NCBI GenBank assembly: GCA_031082205.1 | Contig: JAVHLJ010000007.1 | Location: 51,339 to 86,305, forward strand | Direction: 5' to 3' | Origin: Elusimicrobiales bacterium | Lineage (GTDB): Bacteria > Elusimicrobiota > Elusimicrobia > Elusimicrobiales > UBA9959 | DNA length: 34,967 nucleotides | Notes under the pieces: model-generated | Databases searched by the model: none | Told to the model about the DNA's origin: nothing | Seen by the model: only the letters and a program-made list of their open reading frames with translations | Program-made: the position numbers and the translations under genes | Shown here: piece after piece, positions 15,330 through 24,534 of the stretch | Position numbering within the stretch: position 1 is the first letter of the stretch | How the letters are laid out: every line of letters starts with the position of its first letter

Positions 15330-17053
15330 GACTGGGCCTCCCAGAGCTTCTTATAGACCCCGCCGCGCGACATCAGCTCCTCGTGGCTGCCGCTCTCGGC
15401 CAGGGCCCCCTTGTCAAGCACGAAAATCTTATCGGCGTTGCGCACGGTGGAGAGCCGGTGCGCGACCATGAGGACCGTGCGGCCCTTGAGTATCCGCTCT
15501 ATGGAGGCCTGCACGGCCTGTTCGCTGGCGGTGTCGAGGTTGGAGGTCGCCTCGTCGAGCAGCAGTATCTTGGGCTTCTTGATGATGGCGCGGGCGATGG
15601 CCAGGCGCTGGCGCTGGCCGCCGGAGAGCTTCACGCCGCGTTCGCCGAGCTGGGTGGCGTAGCCCTGGGGCATGGCGGTTATGAACGGATGGGCGTCGGC
15701 CGCCTCCGCGGCCTCGCGTATCTCGGCCTCGGTCGCGCCCGGCCGGCCTATCGTCAGGTTGCCGGTCACGTCGTTGTCGAACAGTATGGTGTCCTGCGTC
15801 ACCAGGCCGGTGGCGGCGCGCAGCTCGGCGGGGTCCAGTTCGCGCAGGTCCTTGCCGTCTATGAGCACCGCGCCCGAGAGGGGATCGAAGAAGCGCAGCA
15901 GCAGCTGTATGATGGTGGTCTTGCCCGAGCCGGAGGGGCCGACGAAGGCGGCCACCTCGCCCTCTTTCACCGAGAAGCTGAGGTCGCGCAGCACTACCGT
16001 GTCGCGCGAGGGGTACTTGTAGGTGACGCCGCGGAACTCGACCGTGCCGCGCACGTCGCCCAGCCGCGCCGGGCTGGCCGGGGCCGGGACGTCGGGGCGC
16101 TCGTCGAGCACCTGCCTGACGCGGTCCCACGAGGCCAGGCCCAGCTGCACCCTGGTGTTGAGGCCGGCTATGTTCTTGAGCGGCATGTAGGCCGTGAAGA
16201 AGGCCGCGATGAAGGAGAAGAAGTCTCCCGGCGTCATCCTGTCCGCCATGATCTCGCGCCCGCCCAGGAAGATCATCCCCACCAGCATGATATTGCCGAG
16301 CAGCTCCATCAGCGGGCTGGAGATGGCCGAGGCGCGCAGGAAGCGCATGGTCTCGGAGAAGAAGTCGTCGTTGGAGCGGCGGAACCGGGAGATGGCCTGC
16401 TCCTCGTAGTTGAAGGCCTTCACCACCGTCATGCCCTGCAGGCTCTCCTGGAACTTGTGCGAGATGTCGCCCATCGTCGCCTGCGCCTTGGAGCTGGAGC
16501 GGCGCATCTTGCGGCTGAGCACCTTGAGCATCCAAGCTGCGGTCGGCAGGATGAACAGCGAGACCGCGGCGAAGCGCCAGTTGAGGTAGAACAGCACGCC
16601 GACCAGCGCGACGACGGTGAAGAGGTCGCGTATCAGGTAGAGCGGCACCGACTGCACCGCCGACTGCACGTTGCCCAGGTCGTTGATGACCCGGCTCATC
16701 ACGTCGGAGGAGCGCTTGCGCCAGTGGAACTCCATCGAGAGCTGGTGGACGCGGGTGAAGAGGTCGTCGCGCATCCGCTGCACGGTCTTCTGGCCGACGT
16801 AGTTTATGAGGTAGGAGGTGGCGTAGTCCGCGGCGGCCTTTATGACGAAGACGGCCGGCAGCCCGATCATGATCAGGCGCAGCATCTCGGTGTTGCGGTC
16901 TATGAATACCGTCTGTATGACGGGGCCTATCAGGTAGGCCACGGCCGCGCGCATGGCGGCCAGGACGGTCATGGCCAGGGCGGCCTGCAGCAGGCGGGCC
17001 TTGTGCGGCCGGATATAGCCCAGGAGGGCTTCTACGTCCGGGGTTATCTTCAT
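15326..17053 (-). CDS. msbA: MsbA-type lipid A/phospholipid ABC exporter
   Basis: A 575-residue half-transporter. The N-terminal 320 residues hold six membrane helices with the coupling segment RSSDVMSRVINDLGNVQ typical of ABCB exporters. The ATPase domain has Walker A GPSGSGKTT (about 372-380), signature LSGGQRQRLAIARA (about 474), Walker B ILLLDEATSNLD and the switch His in MVAHRLSTV. In Gram-negative bacteria this family flips core-lipid A across the inner membrane. Its position directly after lpxB (four-base ATGA overlap) supports that role over a drug exporter. Length matches E. coli MsbA (582). Confidence 0.9.
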   Translation of the reverse strand: MKITPDVEALLGYIRPHKARLLQAALAMTVLAAMRAAVAYLIGPVIQTVFIDRNTEMLRLIMIGLPAVFVIKAAADYATSYLINYVGQKTVQRMRDDLFTRVHQLSMEFHWRKRSSDVMSRVINDLGNVQSAVQSVPLYLIRDLFTVVALVGVLFYLNWRFAAVSLFILPTAAWMLKVLSRKMRRSSSKAQATMGDISHKFQESLQGMTVVKAFNYEEQAISRFRRSNDDFFSETMRFLRASAISSPLMELLGNIMLVGMIFLGGREIMADRMTPGDFFSFIAAFFTAYMPLKNIAGLNTRVQLGLASWDRVRQVLDERPDVPAPASPARLGDVRGTVEFRGVTYKYPSRDTVVLRDLSFSVKEGEVAAFVGPSGSGKTTIIQLLLRFFDPLSGAVLIDGKDLRELDPAELRAATGLVTQDTILFDNDVTGNLTIGRPGATEAEIREAAEAADAHPFITAMPQGYATQLGERGVKLSGGQRQRLAIARAIIKKPKILLLDEATSNLDTASEQAVQASIERILKGRTVLMVAHRLSTVRNADKIFVLDKGALAESGSHEELMSRGGVYKKLWEAQS

Positions 17054-18192
17054 CTAAGGACGGCGGCTATGCGCTCGGCGGCGCGGGCTGCCACGCCTTT
17101 CTCGCCCAGCATGGCGCGCACGGCCTTGTAGTCGCGGCGCATCGCCTCGGCCTTGGACGGGTTGTTGAGCACCGAGAAGGCCTCCTGGGAGAGGAGCTCC
17201 ACGGTGGCCTTGTCCTGGATGAATTCCTTGACGGCCGGCTTCTTGAGCAGGACGTTGACCAGCGAGATGTAGGGGACGGTGATGACGCGTTTGGCTATCT
17301 CGTAGGTGAAGCGGGGCATGCGGTAGGCGACCAGCATGGGCACGCCCAGCAGCGCGTTCTCAAGCGTGGCGGTGCCGGAGGCGGTGAAGGCGAAGTCGAG
17401 CGTGCCGCGCACGGCGTAGTCGCTCTCGCGGACTATCTCTATCTCCTCCTCGGCGCCGGGCCAGGCGTCGGCCAGCATGGGCAACAGCTTCTCGTCCGGA
17501 AATTCCGGCACGGCGAAAACATAGCCCTTCGCGTCGGCGTGCACCGACTTTATCTTGTAGAAAGCTTTCACGAAAAGCGGCAGGTGCCGCTCCAGCTCGG
17601 AGCGGCGCGAGCCGGGCAGCAGGCCTATGCGCAGAGGCTCGCCGGCCGGCTTCCTGGCCGGCTCCTCCGGGATGATGTCCAGCAGCGGGTGGCCGAGGAA
17701 CTTCGCCCGGCCGCCGGCCTTGGCGTAGATGTTCTCCTCGAAGGGGAAGATGACGAAGATCTCTTTGGTCAGCCGGGCTATGGCCTTCGCGCGGCCCGGG
17801 CGGGAGGCCCAGACCTGGGGGCTGATATAGTAGTAGGCGGGGATCTTGCGGTGCGCGGCGAGCCCAAGTATCTGGTGGTTGAAGCCGTAGAAATCCACGG
17901 CGATCACGCAGGCGGGCTTCTTCTCCTCCAGGTAGCGGCGCACCAGCCGGATGAGCTTGAGCCAGAGGAAGAAGTTCTTGAAGGGCTCGGCGAAGCCTAC
18001 CGCGCCGACCGAGACCAGGTTGTAGATGAAATGGGTCGAGACCTCGCGCATGCGCACGCCGCCTATCGAGGTGACGGAGATCTCGGGGTCCTTCTCCTCC
18101 AGGGCCTTTATCAGGCGCGCCGCGTGGAGGTCGCCGGATGGGTCCCCGGCCACTACGAGAACGTTCTTTGTGGTTGAAGCTATCTGTGCCAT
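17050..18192 (-). CDS. lpxB: Lipid-A-disaccharide synthase
   Basis: A 380-residue GT-B glycosyltransferase (family 19). LVVAGDPSGDLHAARLIKAL is the LpxB N-terminal signature. VDFYGFNHQILGLAAHR, YYISPQVWASRPGRAKAI and FVIFPFEENIY follow in the usual order, then LGHPLLD, LLPGSRRSEL and the donor-binding segment TASGTATLENALLGVPMLVAYR. It joins UDP-2,3-diacylglucosamine to lipid X (the LpxI product) to form the beta-1,6 disaccharide of lipid A at the inner membrane. The start at 18192 has no obvious Shine-Dalgarno site. The upstream Gfo/Idh gene ends 45 bases before, and msbA overlaps its stop. Confidence 0.95.
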   Translation of the reverse strand: MAQIASTTKNVLVVAGDPSGDLHAARLIKALEEKDPEISVTSIGGVRMREVSTHFIYNLVSVGAVGFAEPFKNFFLWLKLIRLVRRYLEEKKPACVIAVDFYGFNHQILGLAAHRKIPAYYYISPQVWASRPGRAKAIARLTKEIFVIFPFEENIYAKAGGRAKFLGHPLLDIIPEEPARKPAGEPLRIGLLPGSRRSELERHLPLFVKAFYKIKSVHADAKGYVFAVPEFPDEKLLPMLADAWPGAEEEIEIVRESDYAVRGTLDFAFTASGTATLENALLGVPMLVAYRMPRFTYEIAKRVITVPYISLVNVLLKKPAVKEFIQDKATVELLSQEAFSVLNNPSKAEAMRRDYKAVRAMLGEKGVAARAAERIAAVLR

Positions 18193-18237
18193 AAATCGTA
18201 AGGGCGCGGTCCGGCCGCGCTCCGCTCCGCCGCCGGC

Positions 18238-19311
18238 TCAGGACTTGTCGATGCCGATGTTCCTGAGGGCCTCTTCGGCCAGGACCTTGGTCGCCTTGCC
18301 TATGTCCCCGATGGAGCGGGCCAGCGAGTCGTCCGTGTCGGCGCCCTCCGGCTCCGAGACCTCGAAGCGGCGCATCTTGTCGGTTATGTCCAGGGCCAGG
18401 CGCAGCGCCTTGAGCCCCTTCTCGCCGCTGGGCGTGGGCGTCTTGGAGGTGCGTATGCAGTCTATGAAATGGTTGAGCTCCTCGCGTATGGGCTGCTTGG
18501 GCTCGAGCTTGGGGTAGGTTATCTCGATATCCTTCAGCGTTTTTATCGTGGGGACCTTCTTGCGGTAGATCTTGAGACGGGCGCTGACATAGTCCACCGA
18601 GATGTAGGCGTCCTGCTGGTAGACGCGCATGCGGCGGGAGGCCTCCATCGTGGCCCGGCTGGCCGTGACGTCGGCGACGCAGCCGTTGCGGAACTTTATG
18701 CGGACATTGGAGATGTCCTCGTGGGCCGAGAGCATGCTGGCGCCTATCGCCTCGAAGGACTCGACCTCTGAGTCCATCATCGTAAGCAGGATGTCGAGGT
18801 CGTGTATCATCAGGTCCAGGGTCACGCCGGTGGCCGCGACGCGCGGGTCGAAGGGGCCGAGGCGCTCTATCGTTATGTAGCGGGGGTTCTTTATGTGCTT
18901 GAGGGTCTCTACCACCGCGGGGTTGAAACGCTCGGAGTGGCCCACCTGCAGGACCGCCTTCTTCTTCTCGGACATCTCGAGCAGCTTGCGGGCGCCTTCC
19001 TCGGAATTGGTGATCGGCTTCTCCATCAGGACGTGCACGCCGGCGCCCAGCGCCTTGAGGCCTATCTCGGCGTGGTACTCGGTGGGGGCGGCCACCACCA
19101 GGGCGTCCACCTGGGGGAGCAGGTCGGCGTAGTCCTTGTACGCGATGCAGTTGTACTGCCAGGCCAGGACCTGGGAGCGGCGGAGGTTGGGGTCGGCCAC
19201 GCCGACCAGCTCTACCTCCGGCATCATGGAAAGGGTGCGGGTATGGAAGCCGCCCAGCTTGCCGGCGCCGACTACGCCGAACTTGAGTTTCTTGGGTTTG
19301 TTCTCCGACAT
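18238..19311 (-). CDS. Gfo/Idh/MocA family NAD(P)-dependent oxidoreductase, possibly GnnA-like
   Basis: A 357-residue protein with a Rossmann N-terminus (FGVVGAGKLGGFHTRTL), the family EKP motif in VLMEKPITNSEEGA, the following QVGHSERFNPA, and DLMIHDLDILL in the catalytic helix (Lys, Asp and His of the family). Members oxidise or reduce sugar hydroxyls or imines. Gfo/Idh genes beside lpxA/lpxB in other bacteria include gnnA, which oxidises the 3-OH of UDP-GlcNAc so that GnnB can place an amino group for amide-linked lipid A. No gnnB-type aminotransferase is in this window, so GnnA is only a hypothesis. AGGAG precedes the ATG. It opens the minus-strand operon with lpxB, msbA, ZIP and RSH. Confidence 0.85.
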   Translation of the reverse strand: MSENKPKKLKFGVVGAGKLGGFHTRTLSMMPEVELVGVADPNLRRSQVLAWQYNCIAYKDYADLLPQVDALVVAAPTEYHAEIGLKALGAGVHVLMEKPITNSEEGARKLLEMSEKKKAVLQVGHSERFNPAVVETLKHIKNPRYITIERLGPFDPRVAATGVTLDLMIHDLDILLTMMDSEVESFEAIGASMLSAHEDISNVRIKFRNGCVADVTASRATMEASRRMRVYQQDAYISVDYVSARLKIYRKKVPTIKTLKDIEITYPKLEPKQPIREELNHFIDCIRTSKTPTPSGEKGLKALRLALDITDKMRRFEVSEPEGADTDDSLARSIGDIGKATKVLAEEALRNIGIDKS

Positions 19312-19452
19312 TTCAGCTCCTGGAGCCCCGTAACGGGGATAAAAGGGATAGGGCCACTATGCGGGCCGGGTCGACCTTATTTTACAATAATAAGGAGCGG
19401 GACGGCGAGGCGCCCTATTTTGTAGCATTGAGCTCCGGATGCCTGAAGCGAC
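19312..19452. promoter_or_regulatory. Divergent promoter region between the Gfo/Idh operon and the TPR membrane protein
   Basis: This AT-richer gap holds a plus-strand ATTTTGTAGCAT at 19417-19428, about 25 bases before the ATG at 19453, and a minus-strand TTGTAAAAT reading from 19387 to 19379 toward the Gfo/Idh gene. A near-perfect palindrome CCCCGTAACGGGG lies at 19326-19338, just upstream of the Gfo/Idh ribosome site. These are promoter candidates by pattern only. Confidence 0.4.
19375..19395. repeat. Short inverted repeat in the divergent promoter region
   Basis: CCTTATT at 19375-19381 and AATAAGG at 19389-19395 are exact reverse complements around a seven-base spacer. The repeat covers the putative minus-strand -10 box, so it could be an operator. 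It lacks the T-run expected of a terminator. Confidence 0.4.
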
Positions 19453-22038
19453 ATGAGATCCGCCCGATACACAGAAAAAGCCGCCGCCTGGCTGCTTTTA
19501 TCCGCGGCCGCAGCGCTGGCGCTGCGCGTCTTCGTCCTGGACCCGGTTTACGCGCCTCACTGCCTGTCCTGCTTCACCGACAGGGGGGAGCTGCTTTTCC
19601 ACGCGCTGCGGGACAAGGCGGTGAGTTTCGCCATGCCGCTGCCGGGCCTGCTCTTCGCCTGGTTCAGGTTCCACATGGGAGGAGATCCCTACCTGCCCGT
19701 GAAGGCTGCGGGGCTGCTGTCCTGTCTGGCGGCCTATTCCGTCGGCCGGGCCGGCGGCCCGCCGGCGAGGGGGGCTTTCTTCGCCCTGGCGGCCGCGCTG
19801 GCCGGGTACTCCATCCCCGCTCACGACCCCGAACAGGTCCTCTACTCTTTCGCCCTGCTCGTATTCCTGCGCCTGGAGCTTCTCCGGCAATCCTCCGCCG
19901 GCGTCATGCCGGCCGCCGCCGCGGGGTTGTCCGCCGGATTCTCCATGCTGGTACGTTCGCCCCTTTTCGCCTTCCCGCCGCTGGCCGCGGCCTGGGGGCT
20001 GCTGCGCGGCGGTCGCGCCGGCCGGACCGGGCGGGGGCTGGCCGCGGCCGGGCTGTTCATCGTCTGCGCCTACCTGCCCCTGGCGCCCTGGGCCGGGCTG
20101 AACTATTCACTGTTCGATTCCTTCATCCCTCTGGAGGAGTCCCGTCCCGCCAGCAATGTGATAGCCGGCGCCAAAGGGCTGGTCTTCACGATGGAGGGCG
20201 ACGCCAGGGCTTTCGCCGGCATATCGCGCGACGAGAGCGTCTACGCCTGGGCGGCCAGGACCGTTCTGGCCGATCCCGGAGCCTATGCCGGCGCGGTGCT
20301 GCGCAGGCTGGCGGCGGCGTTCATGATGTCCCCCTGGCTCTTCCTGCTCGCCGGCGCGGGGCTGGCCCTGTGCCGTTCCCCGGGCAATCTTTTCACCGCT
20401 TTCATGGCCGGGTATTTCATTCTCGTCCACTGCCTGCTGGCGATAGAGCCCAGGTACTTCCAGCCGCTGAAATACCTGCTGGCCATGATGGCGGCAGCCG
20501 GGGCCTGGCGGGTGATCGCCGGCCGGAAAAAGATGCCGTCGGCTTCACCGGAGCCGGCGGCCGTCCCGGCGCTGCTTTTCGCCGCCCTGGCGCTGCCGTC
20601 CGCGGCGGCGCTGGCGAAGGTCCTGGCCTATCCCTCGTCGGCCGGCACCGGCCTGCCCGCCGTGACCGCCGAGGCGGCGAAGTATCCCTCGGACGAATGG
20701 CTGCTGCGCCGGGAGGGGGAGACCCTGCTCGCCGTCGGTATGACGGCGGCCGGGCTCGACCGGCTGGGTCGGGCCTGCGGCCCGGCTTTCCCGGGGCTTT
20801 GTTACCTCGCCTCGCTGATGGAGTCTCCGGCGCCGGCCGCTCCGTCGCGAGGCCTGGGGGACTGGTACGAGCTGGCGCTGGTAAAGGCCCTGCGCGAACT
20901 TCAGCTGGGGCGCTTCCGGGAGGCGGAGGAGTCCCTCGCCGAGGCCAGGCTCCACTGGCTCGGCGAGCGCAACGCCGTGCGCGGCGCGGCCGACCGGGAG
21001 CACCTGGACAGGATAAGGGAGACGAATCCCACTTTCCTCGACCATGACCTGCGCCGCGCGCTGATATACTGGACCCCCGCCGAGCGTTCGCTGATACTCT
21101 CGCGCCTTTCCCGGCTGGAACCCCTGACTCTCCGCCTGAAGGCAATAATGCTCCGCGGCAAAAAGGCTCCGGCCGCCGCGGAGGCCAGGGAGCTGTCGGC
21201 CCTCGACGGGGAATTCCCCGACGACGCTTCCGGCGCGGAATACGACTGGCCCGGCAATCTCCGCGCCCTGTCCGCAGCTTTGCTGGCCGCCGCGCCGCCC
21301 CCGCCGGCGGACGCCGGCGGCCCGGCGGGGCTGCTGCTGTCGCTGCGCCTGCCGCCGGAAAGGACGCTCGAACGCTTCGCCCCGCCATCGGCAAGACCGG
21401 TGGGTCCCGCGCTGAGGGCGGCGGCCGCCGCCTTCATACTGGCGCCGGGTTCGGAGTCGCGCCGCGAAGCCGCGCGCCTGCTGCGCGGGACGGACAAAGA
21501 TGACCTGGCCTACGCCCTGATATGGCTGGGCGAGGAGAGATACTCCGCCGCGGCCATGGAGGAATTCCGCCGGGGGCTGGACGAGAGGCCTTATCCGCTG
21601 GCCGCCGGCGCCCTCGCCTACGCCTTAAGGGGCGAGCGGGAAAAAGCGCTGGAACTGGCGCGCGCCGCCGCGGCGCGGCCCCTGACGGAGGCGGGCTGGC
21701 AGCTGGCGCTGCAGGTATTCCAGTCCGCGGGCGAGTACGTCGAAGGCGCGGCCGCCGCCGGCCGGGCGCTGTCCGCGAGCCCCGGCTCGCCTTCGTTGCT
21801 CAATTCACGGGGAGTTCTGAGGTCTCTGGCCGGCGACGCGGCCGGGGCGAGGGCGGATTTCGAAGCGGCCCTGCGCGCGAGGCCCGGCTATTTCCCGGCG
21901 CTGATGGGGCTGGGGCTCCTCATGGAGCGGGCGGGTGAGAAGGAGCGGGCGGCCGGGCTCTACCGCGACGCTGTCGAAAAAGCCGGGCCGGACGCCGCCG
22001 GAGCGGCCGAAGCCCGCCGGGCGCTGCGGCGGCTGTAA
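19453..22038 (+). CDS. Polytopic membrane protein (GT-C glycosyltransferase-like) with C-terminal TPR repeats
   Basis: The protein has 861 residues. The first 390 hold about ten hydrophobic helices beginning with WLLLSAAAALALRVFVL. The segment LAIEPRYFQPLKYLLAMM resembles the E-x-RY-x-x-P feature of PMT/ArnT/family-39 GT-C enzymes, and an acidic loop after TM1 (FTDRGELLFH) could be the catalytic site. From about residue 460 the sequence is soluble and helical. The last 200 residues give clear TPR patterns, for example AGARADFEAALRARPGYFPA and LGLLMERAGEKERAAGLY. Such TPR-tailed GT-C proteins are thought to glycosylate exported or surface molecules using polyprenyl-phosphate sugars, but the substrate is unknown. 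The frame 19359-21047 over it is an Arg/Gly shadow. It converges on the vWA gene with 36 bases between the stops. Confidence 0.75.
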   Translation: MRSARYTEKAAAWLLLSAAAALALRVFVLDPVYAPHCLSCFTDRGELLFHALRDKAVSFAMPLPGLLFAWFRFHMGGDPYLPVKAAGLLSCLAAYSVGRAGGPPARGAFFALAAALAGYSIPAHDPEQVLYSFALLVFLRLELLRQSSAGVMPAAAAGLSAGFSMLVRSPLFAFPPLAAAWGLLRGGRAGRTGRGLAAAGLFIVCAYLPLAPWAGLNYSLFDSFIPLEESRPASNVIAGAKGLVFTMEGDARAFAGISRDESVYAWAARTVLADPGAYAGAVLRRLAAAFMMSPWLFLLAGAGLALCRSPGNLFTAFMAGYFILVHCLLAIEPRYFQPLKYLLAMMAAAGAWRVIAGRKKMPSASPEPAAVPALLFAALALPSAAALAKVLAYPSSAGTGLPAVTAEAAKYPSDEWLLRREGETLLAVGMTAAGLDRLGRACGPAFPGLCYLASLMESPAPAAPSRGLGDWYELALVKALRELQLGRFREAEESLAEARLHWLGERNAVRGAADREHLDRIRETNPTFLDHDLRRALIYWTPAERSLILSRLSRLEPLTLRLKAIMLRGKKAPAAAEARELSALDGEFPDDASGAEYDWPGNLRALSAALLAAAPPPPADAGGPAGLLLSLRLPPERTLERFAPPSARPVGPALRAAAAAFILAPGSESRREAARLLRGTDKDDLAYALIWLGEERYSAAAMEEFRRGLDERPYPLAAGALAYALRGEREKALELARAAAARPLTEAGWQLALQVFQSAGEYVEGAAAAGRALSASPGSPSLLNSRGVLRSLAGDAAGARADFEAALRARPGYFPALMGLGLLMERAGEKERAAGLYRDAVEKAGPDAAGAAEARRALRRL

Positions 22039-22074
22039 GCGTCCGGCGGGAGCGGTCCGTGCCTGCGGCCGCGG

Positions 22075-24534
22075 CTATTTAAGTTTTCCGGCATCGTCCC
22101 CGAGCGCCTCGAATCCGGCGCGAACGACGGGATCTTTCAGGTGGCCGCCGCTGTTGAGCGCCGCGGTCAGCGCGCCTTTGGAGTCCAGTCCGTCGTGCGA
22201 GCGGTCGCGCAGGTACGCCCAGGCCGAGTCCAGCGCCTCGTCCAGTTCCGGGCCGTAGAGCCGCCTGGCCTTGAGCAGCGCCAGCACGGCCAGCGCCTGG
22301 TCGGCCGGCGTCACCGCGCCGCCGTCGTCGCCGGTCATGACCCCGTCCCGCTTCTGCGTCGCAACCAGGAGCCGGGCGAGCCTGCGCGAAGGGCGGGACA
22401 GGAATTCCAGCGCCAGCGCGGCCACGCGGCTCCGGGCCGGAGCGGCGGGCCGGTAGGCGGCAGGGTCCGCCAGGGAACCGCCGGAGCGGGAGCCGAAACC
22501 CCCGGAGTACGCCGTTTCCCCCGGAGAGAAGAGCCCCGAGACGCTTTTCCGCGCGGCGGCCAGCATCCCGCTCCCGCCTCCGGCCGCGGCCCCGCTCCCC
22601 GCCGCCGCCGCGCCGGCGTCGCCGAAGAAACCCTCGTATTGCGTTCCCTCCGGCAGCTCGTTCTCCACGGGGACCAGCAGAGGCTGACCTGTCGTCGAGG
22701 TGCTCTCTTCCACCGCCACGAAAGAAGTGTACTGCGTCACCAGCGAATGCTCCAGCGCCAGCGCCGTTATCTCCTTCTCCGCCCCGCCGCCGCCGCGGAA
22801 ATGGGCCTGCCTCGACAGTTCGGCTATGCGCGAGCGCGCCCAGAGCGGGCCCAGCGCGGGATTGCCTGTTTCCTTTTCCGGCAGCACTACGCGGAAGGTC
22901 ATGGACCAGGGCTTGCCGCGCATTTTGCCTTTCAGCACGGCCTCGGCCTCGCCGGCCCTGCCGTAGCGGGCGTGCAGGAACAGCGGCTGGCCGGCGAACA
23001 GGTCGTTCAGGGCGCCGGGCGACTGCCGTTTCACGTCCAGTCCCTTCCAGTCCACCGAGAGGTCGCTGAGCACCGGCCGGGATATCCTCTCGTAGAACAG
23101 CTCGACGCTCTTCTCCGGCGCGACGGTCAGCGCCCCGAGGGTTACGTACTGCGCCGCGCCCTTGCCCATCGCCGCCAGCTCCTCCAGCAGGTAGCGGTTG
23201 GGAGCCGAGCCTATGCCGAGTGGGAAGACGCGGCTGCCGTTGAGATGCCTGCCGACGAAGCCCAGTACCTGGGCTTCGTTCCCGATGTAGCCGTCGGTGA
23301 CGAAAAGGACTATCCGCATTCGCCCGGGGTCCCGCGGGAATTCCAGCGCCGCGCGCAGGGCGTCGAGCATTCCCGTCCCGCCTTCGCTGGTCAGACCGTT
23401 TAACAGCCGCCGCGCCCTGGCGACGTTCTCCGGGCTGTTCCTCAGCGGTCTTTCGAAGTGGAGCCTGCTCTCCGTGGAGAAGGTGAGTATCTGGAAGGTG
23501 TCGTCGGGATTCATGCCCTCCAGGCATTTCAGGACGGTCTTCCTGGCGAGCTCCAGGGGGAAGCCCTTCATCGAGCCGGAGACGTCCAGCGCGAAGACCA
23601 GTTCCTTGGGCGTCACCTGCGACAGGGGGAAGTCGGCGGACGGCTGTATCGTCAGCGTCAGGTAGCCGTCGCCGCCGTCCCTGTGCGCCAGGACCGCGGC
23701 GTCCACCGGCTTGCCGGCGGCCTCGTAGGTCAGCAGGAAATCCCTGTTGGGGATCTCGTCCTCCCTTTCGAGTCTCACCGAATGAGTCCCGTCGCCCAGG
23801 TCGGCCGTCTCTATGTCGTGCGAGGCGCTGCGTATCCGCTTCACGGCTATGCCGGGGTTCAATTTCACCTCCAGGCTTATGTTCCGGCCGGAGCGGCTCC
23901 CCGGGCGGACCACGGGCGGCGTTATGCGCGAGGCGTCGGGCACGGCGCCGGTGTCCGGCGACCAGCCCGTGCCGGTCTTTCCGGATGGGGCGCCCGGTAT
24001 ATACCGCGGGCCGATCGTCATGGGGAAGACGAAAGTGTAGACGCCCTTGTCGTAGTAGAGGTCCTGGCTGTATTTAAGGGAGACCTTTATCTCGCGGCCG
24101 GGGGGGATATTGGCCACGGACTGGGTGAAGATATCCGGCCTTTCCTGTTCCAGCAGCGCCGCGGTGTGGCCGGCCGCGCGGGCCTTATCGTAAACCTCCC
24201 GGGCCTCCTGCCGCTTCTTTATCGTTCCCCTTATCTTCCTGCCGCCGGCTTCCAGCGTCATTTCCGTCACGGCGGCGTTCTGCGGCAGAGGGAATACATA
24301 TACCGCCTCTATCGGTCCCGTCGAAAGGTTGACGAAGAGCTGCGTGACGCTCACCTCGGATACGAATCCGGAGACGGCGGCCCGCACCGCGGTATGCTTG
24401 AGCGGCAGCAGGCGCGCCTCGCCGCCGCGTACCTGCAGCGAGCCCTCGCCGAGGTCATGCGCGCCGGCCGCGGCGGCCGGAGCCAGTATCAGGGTCAGCA
24501 GCGAAACTTTCCTTATCAGAGCCAGGGGTTTCAT
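22075..24534 (-). CDS. Secreted VIT and von Willebrand factor A domain protein
   Basis: The protein has 819 residues with signal peptide MKPLALIRKVSLLTLILAPA. A VIT domain (about 25-150) includes AVYVFPLPQNAAVTEM and IFTQSVANIPPG, both typical of inter-alpha-trypsin-inhibitor-like proteins. The vWA domain has the metal site DVSGS at 317-321 with the later threonine region and a VTDGYIGNE strand. After it come a beta-rich region, a Gly/Ala/Ser-rich hinge (with GFGSRSG at 679-685) and a helical C-terminal part. VIT-vWA proteins occur at bacterial surfaces, and some are sortase targets, but no LPxTG tail is present. I chose ATG 24534 for the AAAGGAGG site five bases upstream; an ATG at 24582 would spoil the signal peptide. 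It is divergent from the ECF sigma factor gene, which may control it. Confidence 0.88.
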   Translation of the reverse strand: MKPLALIRKVSLLTLILAPAAAAGAHDLGEGSLQVRGGEARLLPLKHTAVRAAVSGFVSEVSVTQLFVNLSTGPIEAVYVFPLPQNAAVTEMTLEAGGRKIRGTIKKRQEAREVYDKARAAGHTAALLEQERPDIFTQSVANIPPGREIKVSLKYSQDLYYDKGVYTFVFPMTIGPRYIPGAPSGKTGTGWSPDTGAVPDASRITPPVVRPGSRSGRNISLEVKLNPGIAVKRIRSASHDIETADLGDGTHSVRLEREDEIPNRDFLLTYEAAGKPVDAAVLAHRDGGDGYLTLTIQPSADFPLSQVTPKELVFALDVSGSMKGFPLELARKTVLKCLEGMNPDDTFQILTFSTESRLHFERPLRNSPENVARARRLLNGLTSEGGTGMLDALRAALEFPRDPGRMRIVLFVTDGYIGNEAQVLGFVGRHLNGSRVFPLGIGSAPNRYLLEELAAMGKGAAQYVTLGALTVAPEKSVELFYERISRPVLSDLSVDWKGLDVKRQSPGALNDLFAGQPLFLHARYGRAGEAEAVLKGKMRGKPWSMTFRVVLPEKETGNPALGPLWARSRIAELSRQAHFRGGGGAEKEITALALEHSLVTQYTSFVAVEESTSTTGQPLLVPVENELPEGTQYEGFFGDAGAAAAGSGAAAGGGSGMLAAARKSVSGLFSPGETAYSGGFGSRSGGSLADPAAYRPAAPARSRVAALALEFLSRPSRRLARLLVATQKRDGVMTGDDGGAVTPADQALAVLALLKARRLYGPELDEALDSAWAYLRDRSHDGLDSKGALTAALNSGGHLKDPVVRAGFEALGDDAGKLK

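Noticed and set aside
15383-17131. 582-codon plus-strand frame opposite msbA
   Set aside because: The minus strand has all ABC exporter motifs; the antisense frame is His/Glu/Gly/Arg-rich without domains.
19359-21047. 562-codon plus-strand frame over the TPR membrane protein
   Set aside because: Arg/Gly/Pro-rich and without membrane helices, while the frame from 19453 has clear helices and TPRs.
22039-22074. Terminator between the convergent TPR and vWA genes
   Set aside because: The 36-base gap is GC-rich without a convincing stem and T-run.
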